A DNA stretch of 11,675 nt, from positions 1-11,675 of the forward strand of contig URCM01000098.1 in NCBI GenBank assembly GCA_900546355.1, in the 5' to 3' direction. The stretch is from an uncultured Bacteroides sp. Lineage in GTDB: Bacteria; Bacteroidota; Bacteroidia; Bacteroidales; Bacteroidaceae. Position 1 is the first letter of the stretch. Every line of letters starts with the position of its first letter. Shown piece by piece: positions 6,054 to 11,675 of this stretch. The notes under the pieces are model-generated. The model was not told the origin of the DNA and searched no databases. It saw nothing but the letters and a program-made list of their open reading frames with translations. Made by a program: the position numbers and the translations under genes.

Positions 6054-7718
6054 TTACAAACCGAGCAATGCCCGTGCATTATTCAATGCAGCTTCGGTCA
6101 ATGTACTTCCGCTTAGCATGTGTGCTATCTCTTCTACCCGTTCTTCCGGAGTAAGCCGGCGGATGTAGCTGCTTGTGCCCGATTCGGTATCTTTTTTATA
6201 TACTTTATAATGCGTAGTGCCTCGTGCGGCAATTTGAGGCAGATGGGTAATGCTGATAACTTGTCGGTTTTGCCGCCCCATGTCGTGCATGATCAGTGCC
6301 ATTTTCTCGGCTATCGAGCCGGATACGCCTGTATCTATCTCGTCGAAGATGATGGTGGGAAGCTTTACCGCTCCGGCTATCATGGCCTTGAGCGAGAGCA
6401 TGACACGGGCAATTTCTCCTCCCGAAGCTACGGAGGCTACGTTTTGTAAGGTTCCGTTCTTATTGGCAGAAAATAAGAAGGTCACATTGTCTATGCCGTT
6501 CAAATCGGGCTCTTTGCGTGAAGCCAGTTCTACGGCAAAGCGTGCATTGGGCATACCTAACGGAAGCAAAAGCGTTTTCATCTGTTCTTCGATGTGGCGG
6601 GCCGATTCTGTACGAAGACGGGTCAAGCCTTGGGCTTGTTCTACTACATTATTATATATAGTATCTTTTTGTCTGCGCAGTTCGGCTATCCGTTCATCAA
6701 ACGAAGAAATGTCGTTCAGTTTCTGTCGGTATTCGTCTGCCAGTTCAAGCAGGCCCTCTACGGTATCAGTCCGGTGTTTCTGTTGCAGGTTGTAAATCAG
6801 GTTGAGCCTCTCGTTTACATAATCTAACCGTTCGGGGTTGAACTCGGTTTCTTCTCCGGCCAAGGAAAGGTCGTGAGCAATGTCTTTCAGCTCGATGTAG
6901 CAGCTTTGTAATCGTTCTGTCCATTCGGAAGCGGAAGGGTAGACGTTCGAGATGTTTTGCAGGGTTTGCCGGCATTCTTTGGCAAGTTGGAGAATCCCGC
7001 TGGTGTCTGTTCCGTCTATCAGTTGTCCTGCTTTGTAGAGTCCTGCCTTGATGTCTTCGGCATGGCTCAGCGTTTCCGATTCTTGTTCCAGTTTCGTTTG
7101 TTCGTTGGGCTGAAGGTTGGCTTCCTCTATTTGCTCCAGCTGGAAACGCAGGTAGTCTTCATCTTGCCGGCTTTTCTCTGCTTGTCCTATTAAGGTATCC
7201 AGCCTTCGGCATACATCTTTGTATTGGAGATAGGTTTGTTTGTATGCCGCAAGTTGTTTTTCGTCTTGTGCCAGAATATCGAGGATATTCAATTGGAATC
7301 CTTCTTTGTTTAGAAGCAGGTTTTGATGTTGGCTGTGTATGTCTATCAGTTTTTCTCCCAAAGCTTTCATCTGTGCCAACGAGGCTGGAGTGTCGTTGAT
7401 GAAGGCACGGCTTTTCCCGTTGGCAGACACTTCGCGCCGCAAGATACATTCTTCAGGGTCGCATTCCAGGTCGAGTTCTTCGAAGAAAGTTTCCAGTCCG
7501 TATGAAGCAATGCGGAACCGTGCTTCCACTATGCTTTTAGAAGCTCCGTTCTTGATGGCTTTTGCATCCGCACGTTGTCCCAACAACAATCCGATGGCTC
7601 CTAAGATGATGGATTTTCCTGCGCCGGTTTCACCGGTAATGACCGAAAAACCCGATGTGAAGTCGATGTCTAACTTGTCGATTAGGGCATAATTTTGTAT
7701 GTGGATAGACTGTAGCAT
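6054..7718 (-). CDS. recN: DNA repair protein RecN
   Basis: A 554-residue SMC-like ATPase acting in double-strand break repair. It has an N-terminal Walker A, GETGAGKS (29-36), with the HSQHQN Q-loop segment at 128-133. A long central coiled-coil region spans about 150-380, rich in Glu, Gln and Lys. The C-terminal ABC half holds the signature ASGGEIARV (431-439), Walker B TIIFDEIDTG (455-464) and the switch His in SITHLPQIAARG (H492). Length matches E. coli RecN (553). The start at 7718 gives the usual MLQSIHIQNYALID opening, which supports it. It lies 10 bp after coaBC in the dnaN unit. No LexA-like box was seen directly upstream, so it is probably expressed with the clamp. Confidence 0.96.
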   Translation of the reverse strand: MLQSIHIQNYALIDKLDIDFTSGFSVITGETGAGKSIILGAIGLLLGQRADAKAIKNGASKSIVEARFRIASYGLETFFEELDLECDPEECILRREVSANGKSRAFINDTPASLAQMKALGEKLIDIHSQHQNLLLNKEGFQLNILDILAQDEKQLAAYKQTYLQYKDVCRRLDTLIGQAEKSRQDEDYLRFQLEQIEEANLQPNEQTKLEQESETLSHAEDIKAGLYKAGQLIDGTDTSGILQLAKECRQTLQNISNVYPSASEWTERLQSCYIELKDIAHDLSLAGEETEFNPERLDYVNERLNLIYNLQQKHRTDTVEGLLELADEYRQKLNDISSFDERIAELRRQKDTIYNNVVEQAQGLTRLRTESARHIEEQMKTLLLPLGMPNARFAVELASRKEPDLNGIDNVTFLFSANKNGTLQNVASVASGGEIARVMLSLKAMIAGAVKLPTIIFDEIDTGVSGSIAEKMALIMHDMGRQNRQVISITHLPQIAARGTTHYKVYKKDTESGTSSYIRRLTPEERVEEIAHMLSGSTLTEAALNNARALLGL

Positions 7719-7728
7719 ACGTTTGTAT

Positions 7729-8931
7729 TTATTTGTTTACTATGGATACCAGTTTGTCGATGATGTCGGAAGCCACTTCTTTTTTGTCCTTGAGGGGATA
7801 AGGTGTACTTCCGTTTTCGTCTACAATAGTGATTTTATTCGTGTCGTGACGAAATCCGGCACCTTTATCGTTCAATGAGTTCAGTATGATGAAATCGAAG
7901 TTCTTCCGTTTCCGTTTTTCTTGGGCGTGTGCCAGTTCGTCGTTGGTCTCTAACGCGAATCCTATCAGACGTTGATGAGGCTGCTTTATCTTTCCTAAAG
8001 CGGCGGCTATATCTTGTGTTGGTTTCAGGCGGAGGGTAAGGTCTTCTTTTTCCCGTTTGATTTTAGAGGGAGCGATGGCTTCGGGCGTGAAGTCGGCCAC
8101 GGCTGCACACAAGATGCCGGCATGAGCTTCGGGATAAAACCGGATGGCTTCCCGATACATTTCGTCTGCGCTTTCTACATCGATTCGCCGGATAGAGGGA
8201 TGCTGTGTCTTGAGGTTGACAGGACCGCTTACCAAGGTGACTTCCGCTCCCCGTCGGGCACAGTCTTCAGCCAAGGCGTATCCCATTTTGCCGGAGGAAT
8301 AGTTACCGATGAAGCGCACCGGGTCTATCTTTTCGTAAGTAGGACCTGCCGTTATCAGTATTTTTTTGTTTTTCAGGTCTTGCGATTGGGCGAAGAAGGC
8401 TTCTAATACTTCGACTATCTTTTCGGGTTCTTCCATTCGTCCTTTGCCCACTAAGTGGCTTGCCAGTTCGCCCGATGCGGGTTCGATGATATGATTTCCG
8501 TACGAGCGCAGGATGTCCAGGTTATGCTGGGTGGCAGGATGGGCAAACATATCCAAGTCCATGGCAGGAGCGATGAATACGGGTGCTTTCATCGAAAGGT
8601 AGGTGGTGACCAGCATATTGTCGGCTATGCCGTGCGCCATTTTCCCGATGGTGGAAGCGGTGGCTGGAGCGATAAGCATGGCGTCTGCCCATAATCCGAG
8701 GTCGACATGGCTATGCCACGTGCCGTCCCGTTGTGCGAAGAATTCGCTGATTACCGGCTTGCTCGTCAGTGCCGATAAGGTAACCGGAGTGATGAATTCT
8801 TTTCCTGCAGGCGTGATGACTATCTGCACTTCCGCGCCTTTTTTTATCAAGGCACGGGCAAGCACCGCCGCTTTGTAAGCGGCGATGCTTCCCGTTATGC
8901 CCAAAACGATTTTCTTGCCTTTCATATTCAT
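7729..8931 (-). CDS. coaBC: bifunctional phosphopantothenoylcysteine decarboxylase / phosphopantothenate-cysteine ligase
   Basis: A 400-residue coenzyme A enzyme. CoaB joins 4'-phosphopantothenate to cysteine, and the flavin-dependent CoaC domain decarboxylates the product to 4'-phosphopantetheine. CoaC (1-180) has GITGSIAAYK (11-20) for FMN, the active H75 in HSHVDLGL, and PAMDLDM at 122-128. CoaB (188-400) has TAGPTYEKIDPVRFIGNYSS from 194, with N210, AAVADF (276-281), and the KIKR lysine region at 290. H75 and N210 fall at the E. coli numbers, which supports the MNM start at 8931 over the second Met. The start overlaps the exonuclease stop as ATGA, implying translational coupling. Two CoaC residues differ from E. 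coli: Asp125 for Asn and Ser158 for Cys. Confidence 0.96.
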   Translation of the reverse strand: MNMKGKKIVLGITGSIAAYKAAVLARALIKKGAEVQIVITPAGKEFITPVTLSALTSKPVISEFFAQRDGTWHSHVDLGLWADAMLIAPATASTIGKMAHGIADNMLVTTYLSMKAPVFIAPAMDLDMFAHPATQHNLDILRSYGNHIIEPASGELASHLVGKGRMEEPEKIVEVLEAFFAQSQDLKNKKILITAGPTYEKIDPVRFIGNYSSGKMGYALAEDCARRGAEVTLVSGPVNLKTQHPSIRRIDVESADEMYREAIRFYPEAHAGILCAAVADFTPEAIAPSKIKREKEDLTLRLKPTQDIAAALGKIKQPHQRLIGFALETNDELAHAQEKRKRKNFDFIILNSLNDKGAGFRHDTNKITIVDENGSTPYPLKDKKEVASDIIDKLVSIVNK

Positions 8932-9704
8932 TTTACCAGTCCGCTTTCGCGTAATTTGATTTTGGTCAATACATTCTTGGTATTCAGTGTGAAGTCGCCG
9001 TTCATAATCCAGCCGAAATAGCCGGTGTCTTTTTTCAGCACTTCTGCTACAGGCATTCCTTTGTATTTGCCGAAGTTGAATACCTCTGTGCCTTTGTCAT
9101 CGTAAACGATGCGTCCCGCAAAGTCTGCGTTCTTGCTGTATGTAGAATATTCCGAGAGGAAAGCTACATCGTTTTGCAACACGTCCGGATAGCGGTCCAG
9201 TTGGGCTTTCAGTACTTCGTAGGTTGCCCGTGTATCGGCTTCGGCGGTGTGCGCGTCTTCCAGGTTCTTTCCGCAGTAGAATTTGTAGGCGGCCGAAAGG
9301 GTGCGCTGTTCCAGCTTGTGGTAAATCACCTGCACGTCGATGAACTTGCGTCGGCTCAGGTCGATGTCGATGCCTGCACGTAAAAATTCTTCTACCAATA
9401 CCGGCACATCGAAGCGGTTGGAGTTGAACCCGGCGATGTCGGCTCCTTCAATGGCACGTGCCAATTCCTTGGCTATTTGTTTGAAGGTAGGGCAGTCGGC
9501 CACGTCCTCATCGCGTATGCCGTGTATGGCGGTAGAGGTCTCGGGGATATGCATTTCAGGATTGATGCGCATGGTTTTGCTTTCCTCGTTTCCATTGGGA
9601 TATACCTTCAGATAGCATATTTCTACGATACGGTCGCTATTGATATTGGTTCCGGTTGTTTCCAAGTCAAAGAATACAATCGGATTTTTCAGATTCAGTT
9701 TCAT
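8928..9704 (-). CDS. DnaQ-like 3'-5' exonuclease with ExoX-like C-terminal domain
   Basis: A 258-residue DEDDh exonuclease of the DNA polymerase III epsilon type. Exo I is FFDLETTG (D13, E15), Exo II is AGFNSNRFDVP (D99) and Exo III is HTAEADTRA (H152, D157), so all catalytic residues are present. An AIHGI segment at 59-63 is typical of the family. After the nuclease domain, residues 177-182 read QNDVAF, much like the E. coli epsilon clamp-binding QTSMAF. The C-terminal part (about 205-250, FNFGKYKGMPVAEVLKKDTGYFGWI) matches the ExoX-like C-terminal module. It sits 23 bp after dnaN and overlaps coaBC by 4 bp. It may proofread or act in repair. Whether it is the replicative epsilon cannot be decided here, so no symbol is given. 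Confidence 0.9.
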   Translation of the reverse strand: MKLNLKNPIVFFDLETTGTNINSDRIVEICYLKVYPNGNEESKTMRINPEMHIPETSTAIHGIRDEDVADCPTFKQIAKELARAIEGADIAGFNSNRFDVPVLVEEFLRAGIDIDLSRRKFIDVQVIYHKLEQRTLSAAYKFYCGKNLEDAHTAEADTRATYEVLKAQLDRYPDVLQNDVAFLSEYSTYSKNADFAGRIVYDDKGTEVFNFGKYKGMPVAEVLKKDTGYFGWIMNGDFTLNTKNVLTKIKLRESGLVK

Positions 9705-9727
9705 GTGGTTTGATTTTTTTTTATAGG

Positions 9728-10852
9728 TTAGTCGCTCAGCATCATCGGCATCAATAACATCAGCAAATCTTCGTCTTCGCCTTGCTCTTCGGGGACGATG
9801 ACTCCTGCGCGCGAAGGGTCGGCCAATTCAACGATGACGTTGGTTGAGGGTATGTTGTTTAAGATGTCGATTAAGAACGACGATTTGAAGCCGATACTCA
9901 TCGGTTTGCCGTCGTATTGGCACATCAACGTTTCTTCGGCGGAAGTGGAGAAATCGATGTCCTGTGCCGAGATGTTGATTTGGTTCTCCTTCAGGTTGAG
10001 CTTGATGAGGCTGCTTGCCTGTGACGAGAAAACCGATACGCGGCGCAGTGCGCTGATAAACGATGCACGGTCGACAATGGCTTTGTGCGGGTTGTTTTGC
10101 GGGATGACCGAGTTGTAGTTGGGATAGCGTCCTTCTATCAGCCGGCACACCATTTGATAGTTTTCCAGGGTAAACATGGCGTTGCGGTCATCAAATCCGA
10201 TTTGTACATCGCCTTGTTCTTTTGTCAGAAGATTCTTCAGGATGTTGGCCGGTTTCTTGGGAAGAATGAAAGCGGCCTTTTCCGTTCCGTGTGCTTCGTA
10301 GGTTTTGTTGCGCACTAATTTGTGTCCGTCCGATGCCACTAAGGTGATGTCTTCAAGGGTGATGTCGAAGTAGATACCGTTCATTACCGGCCGTAATTCG
10401 TCATCGGCGGTGGCGAAGATGCATCGGTTCACTCCGTCGGTCAATACATTGGCGGGGATTGTCAGTTGCACGGCATTTGTGCCCAGGTCTTGCGGCTTCG
10501 GGTATTCGTCGGCGTTTTGTCCCATCAGACTGTATTTTCCGTTCTGATATTGTACGGTGATTTCCAGGTTCTCCGGATTTATCAGGAAAGAGAGCGGCTG
10601 TTCCGGAATCTCTTTTAATGCTTCCAGTAAGGTACGCGACGATACGGCAAAACGTCCGTTTCCGTCAAATTCGTTCATTTCGATAGAAGTGGATAGAGTC
10701 GTTTCATTGTCGGAAGCGGTCATCTGAAGGGTTCCATCGTGCAGCTCAATCAGGAAACAATCCAAAATAGGTAACGAGTTTTTCGAATTGATAACACGGC
10801 TGATGGCCTGTAAATGGCTGAATAGGCTTGTACTTGAAACAATAAATTTCAT
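9728..10852 (-). CDS. dnaN: DNA polymerase III beta sliding clamp
   Basis: A 374-residue clamp that encircles DNA and tethers the replicase and repair enzymes. It has three repeated clamp folds, roughly 1-120, 121-245 and 246-374. Typical stretches are LQAISRVINSKNSLPILDCFLIE (beginning at 15), the domain-2 segment with ATADDELRPVMNGIYF, and VASDGHKLV. The C-terminus is LLMLLMPMMLSD, with the MPM.L segment lining the partner-peptide pocket, preceded by an acidic patch (EEQGEDED). Length is slightly over the E. coli 366. It is the first gene of the minus-strand unit; its leader of about 95 nt begins at the promoter near 10954-10988. There is no dnaA nearby, so this is not a dnaA-dnaN origin arrangement. 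Confidence 0.97.
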   Translation of the reverse strand: MKFIVSSTSLFSHLQAISRVINSKNSLPILDCFLIELHDGTLQMTASDNETTLSTSIEMNEFDGNGRFAVSSRTLLEALKEIPEQPLSFLINPENLEITVQYQNGKYSLMGQNADEYPKPQDLGTNAVQLTIPANVLTDGVNRCIFATADDELRPVMNGIYFDITLEDITLVASDGHKLVRNKTYEAHGTEKAAFILPKKPANILKNLLTKEQGDVQIGFDDRNAMFTLENYQMVCRLIEGRYPNYNSVIPQNNPHKAIVDRASFISALRRVSVFSSQASSLIKLNLKENQINISAQDIDFSTSAEETLMCQYDGKPMSIGFKSSFLIDILNNIPSTNVIVELADPSRAGVIVPEEQGEDEDLLMLLMPMMLSD

Positions 10853-10953
10853 ATTCGTATATATTTTTTGTTTTTTTGACGTTATAGTAAACAGCTATGG
10901 TATATTTGTCATGCAATTGATTCCGTCGGGTTAGCTTATCATTAAAGCAATGC

Positions 10954-10988
10954 CAAAGGTACGAAAAAGATTGCGGACAAATCGCAAA
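10954..10988 (-). promoter_or_regulatory. probable promoter of the dnaN operon
   Basis: The minus strand has TACCTTTG (plus 10954-10961), an exact TAnnTTTG -7 box. Two TTTG candidates for the -33 box lie 16 nt (plus 10978-10981) and 23 nt (plus 10985-10988) upstream; neither is at the ideal 19-21 nt. The predicted leader of dnaN is roughly 95 nt. Confidence 0.55.
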
Positions 10989-11038
10989 AAGAAGCGAAAA
11001 AATTAGTTTACTTCTGTAGAAAAACGTATTTTCGTACC
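10958..11038. repeat. 10-bp inverted repeat shared by the divergent promoters
   Basis: GGTACGAAAA at 10958-10967 is repeated in exact inverted form, TTTTCGTACC, at 11029-11038. Each arm overlaps the candidate -7 region of the promoter it faces away from: dnaN to the left, the DUF3127 gene to the right. The arms are 61 nt apart, so this is more likely a shared protein-binding or promoter sequence than an RNA hairpin. Confidence 0.6.
11003..11034 (+). promoter_or_regulatory. possible promoter of the DUF3127 gene
   Basis: TATTTTCG (11027-11034) is one base from TAnnTTTG, with a weak -33 candidate TTAG (11003-11006) at 20 nt. The predicted leader is about 25 nt. Confidence 0.35.
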
Positions 11039-11065
11039 CAATTTTAAATAGATGTGATATAGATT

Positions 11066-11443
11066 ATGGAATTAGCAGGAAAAGTGATTGCCGTCCTCCC
11101 ACCGAAGAGCGGTACATCAAGAAATGGAAATGAGTGGACGGTGCAGGAATATGTGATTGAGACACACGATCAATATCCGCGCCGTATGTGTTTCGACGTT
11201 TTTGGCGCTGATAAAATACAGCAGTTTAATATTCAGGTAGGCGAAGAATTGAACGTGTCATTCGATATTGATGCGCGCGAGTGGCAAGGACGTTGGTTTA
11301 ACAGTATCCGTGCATGGAAGGTAGAACGGGTAGGCGCTGCTCAGCCGGCGGCTCCCGAAGCTCCGTTCCCGCCTGTAGGTGCGGCTCCTGTCGCTCCGGT
11401 GGACTTCGCCGCTACGGATGAAAAAGACGATTTGCCTTTCTAA
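11066..11443 (+). CDS. DUF3127 protein with SSB-like acidic C-terminal tail
   Basis: A 125-residue protein of the DUF3127 family, whose function is not established. Residues 1-88 form a compact beta-rich domain opening with MELAGKVIAVLP and containing WTVQEYVIE (24-32), FDVFG (43-47) and W73, W77, F78, W84. The aromatic residues and pattern would suit an OB-like single-strand binding fold. Residues 89-117 are a flexible Ala/Pro linker, and the last residues DEKDDLPF closely resemble the SSB tail (DDDIPF). It diverges from dnaN across 213 bp that hold both promoters. Family is fairly sure; an SSB-like DNA or protein docking role is inference. It is not the canonical ssb, as the usual SSB N-terminal motifs are absent. 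Confidence 0.85.
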   Translation: MELAGKVIAVLPPKSGTSRNGNEWTVQEYVIETHDQYPRRMCFDVFGADKIQQFNIQVGEELNVSFDIDAREWQGRWFNSIRAWKVERVGAAQPAAPEAPFPPVGAAPVAPVDFAATDEKDDLPF

Positions 11444-11553
11444 CTTATTGATTGTAAAAAGGAAAGAAAACGCAGAAACGTAAAGTCGCAGCGTGCTGAT
11501 AGGGGGAGAAAGCAATACGTATGAAGGAAGCAGGAGGCTTCGTGGCTTTTTTC

Positions 11554-11595
11554 AAACGCATCGGAACTGCGCTTTTGCGCTTATGCGTTTTTTTT
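11554..11595 (+). terminator. intrinsic terminator of the DUF3127 gene
   Basis: AAACGCAT (11554-11561) pairs with ATGCGTTT (11583-11590). Inside, GCGC-TTTT-GCGC (11569-11580) makes a second stem across an uneven internal loop. T residues continue to 11595. A smaller hairpin, GAAGC-AGGAG-GCTTC (11527-11541), precedes a six-T run at 11547-11552 and may help. The minus strand has no matching T-tract, so it serves the plus-strand gene. Confidence 0.65.
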
Positions 11596-11616
11596 CATAT
11601 TTCAAGGTAAGTGCGT

Positions 11617-11675
11617 TTATAAGAAGCTGTTTTTGAATTTCTCCAAAAAGTTTTTCTTGGCTTGATGTATCCGTT
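11617..11675 (-). CDS. possible C-terminal end of a gene running in from the right
   Basis: The minus strand is open from the window edge to a TAA at 11617-11619 and would encode the last 18 residues RIHQAKKNFLEKFKNSFL. The composition is plausible for a real C-terminus, and the position after a terminator between convergent genes fits. The segment is too short to identify, and part of it (11619-11640) matches the repeat at 36-56, so it may be non-coding repeat instead. Confidence 0.25.
   Translation of the reverse strand, partial: RIHQAKKNFLEKFKNSFL
11619..11640 (+). repeat. terminus-like interspersed repeat, right end
   Basis: ATAAGAAGCTGTTTTTGAAT followed by TT on the plus strand matches the left-end repeat (36-56, minus strand) with one extra T and one end mismatch. 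It is similar to the TTAGAGCCTG ends of the element at 3347-3423. Confidence 0.35.

Noticed and set aside
6250..6795. 181-codon open frame on the plus strand
   Set aside because: It lies wholly antisense to recN, has a serine/cysteine-rich composition typical of a complementary-strand shadow, and shows no recognisable domain.
8014..8406. 130-codon open frame on the plus strand
   Set aside because: Antisense to coaBC, whose catalytic motifs are intact; no domain or start signal.
9728..10852. dnaN as a marker of the replication origin
   Set aside because: No dnaA gene or cluster of DnaA boxes was seen around it; the neighbours are the exonuclease and a DUF3127 gene.
1..11675. CRISPR array, tRNA/rRNA, prophage, toxin-antitoxin or defence genes
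   Set aside because: No regularly spaced repeats, no RNA gene sequence recognised and no matching protein families; apart from short repeats the window is conserved chromosomal genes.

Overview
The window looks like chromosomal DNA of a Bacteroides-type organism (Bacteroidales; Bacteroides, Phocaeicola or a close relative). The main reasons are AT-rich start regions that mostly lack Shine-Dalgarno sequences, promoter-like TTTG / TAnnTTTG boxes, and families typical of the phylum (DUF3127, an ECF sigma factor with a non-zinc membrane anti-sigma partner, a Bacteroidetes-type CoaBC). No ribosomal RNA, tRNA, CRISPR array, phage gene or transposase gene was seen. All confident genes except one are on the minus strand.

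Right half, read from 10852 leftwards: dnaN (sliding clamp), an epsilon-like 3'-5' exonuclease, coaBC (coenzyme A synthesis), recN (DNA repair SMC-like ATPase), rlmB (23S rRNA 2'-O-methyltransferase) and a secreted pseudoprotease-TPR protein. Gaps are short (23 bp, a 4-bp ATGA overlap, 10, 46 and 57 bp), so the first five at least look like one transcription unit driven from the 10853-11065 intergenic region. Diverging from dnaN on the plus strand is a DUF3127 gene whose product has an SSB-like architecture: a small N-terminal domain, an Ala/Pro linker and an acidic DDLPF tail. A 10-bp inverted repeat marks both divergent promoters. A hairpin with a T-tract follows the DUF3127 gene.

Left half: after the TPR gene come a double-armed hairpin made of four copies of an 11-mer and a 71-bp MITE-like element with 10-bp terminal inverted repeats (counting the TTA/TAA flanks). 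The edge of that element forms a near-consensus promoter just upstream of rnz (ribonuclease Z). Then follows a probable envelope-stress module: an ECF sigma factor, a single-pass membrane anti-sigma candidate with an unusually strong Shine-Dalgarno, and a secreted Spy/CpxP-like protein. A 14-bp perfect stem-loop separates this module from a DUF169 gene at the left end. Sequences resembling the MITE terminus also occur at both ends of the window.

Most genes here are conserved housekeeping genes. The parts that best repay a second look are the SSB-like DUF3127 protein opposite dnaN, a clamp-binding-like motif in the exonuclease next to dnaN, the protease domain that has lost its catalytic His and Ser, the changed decarboxylase residues of CoaBC, and the mobile-repeat-derived promoter of rnz.
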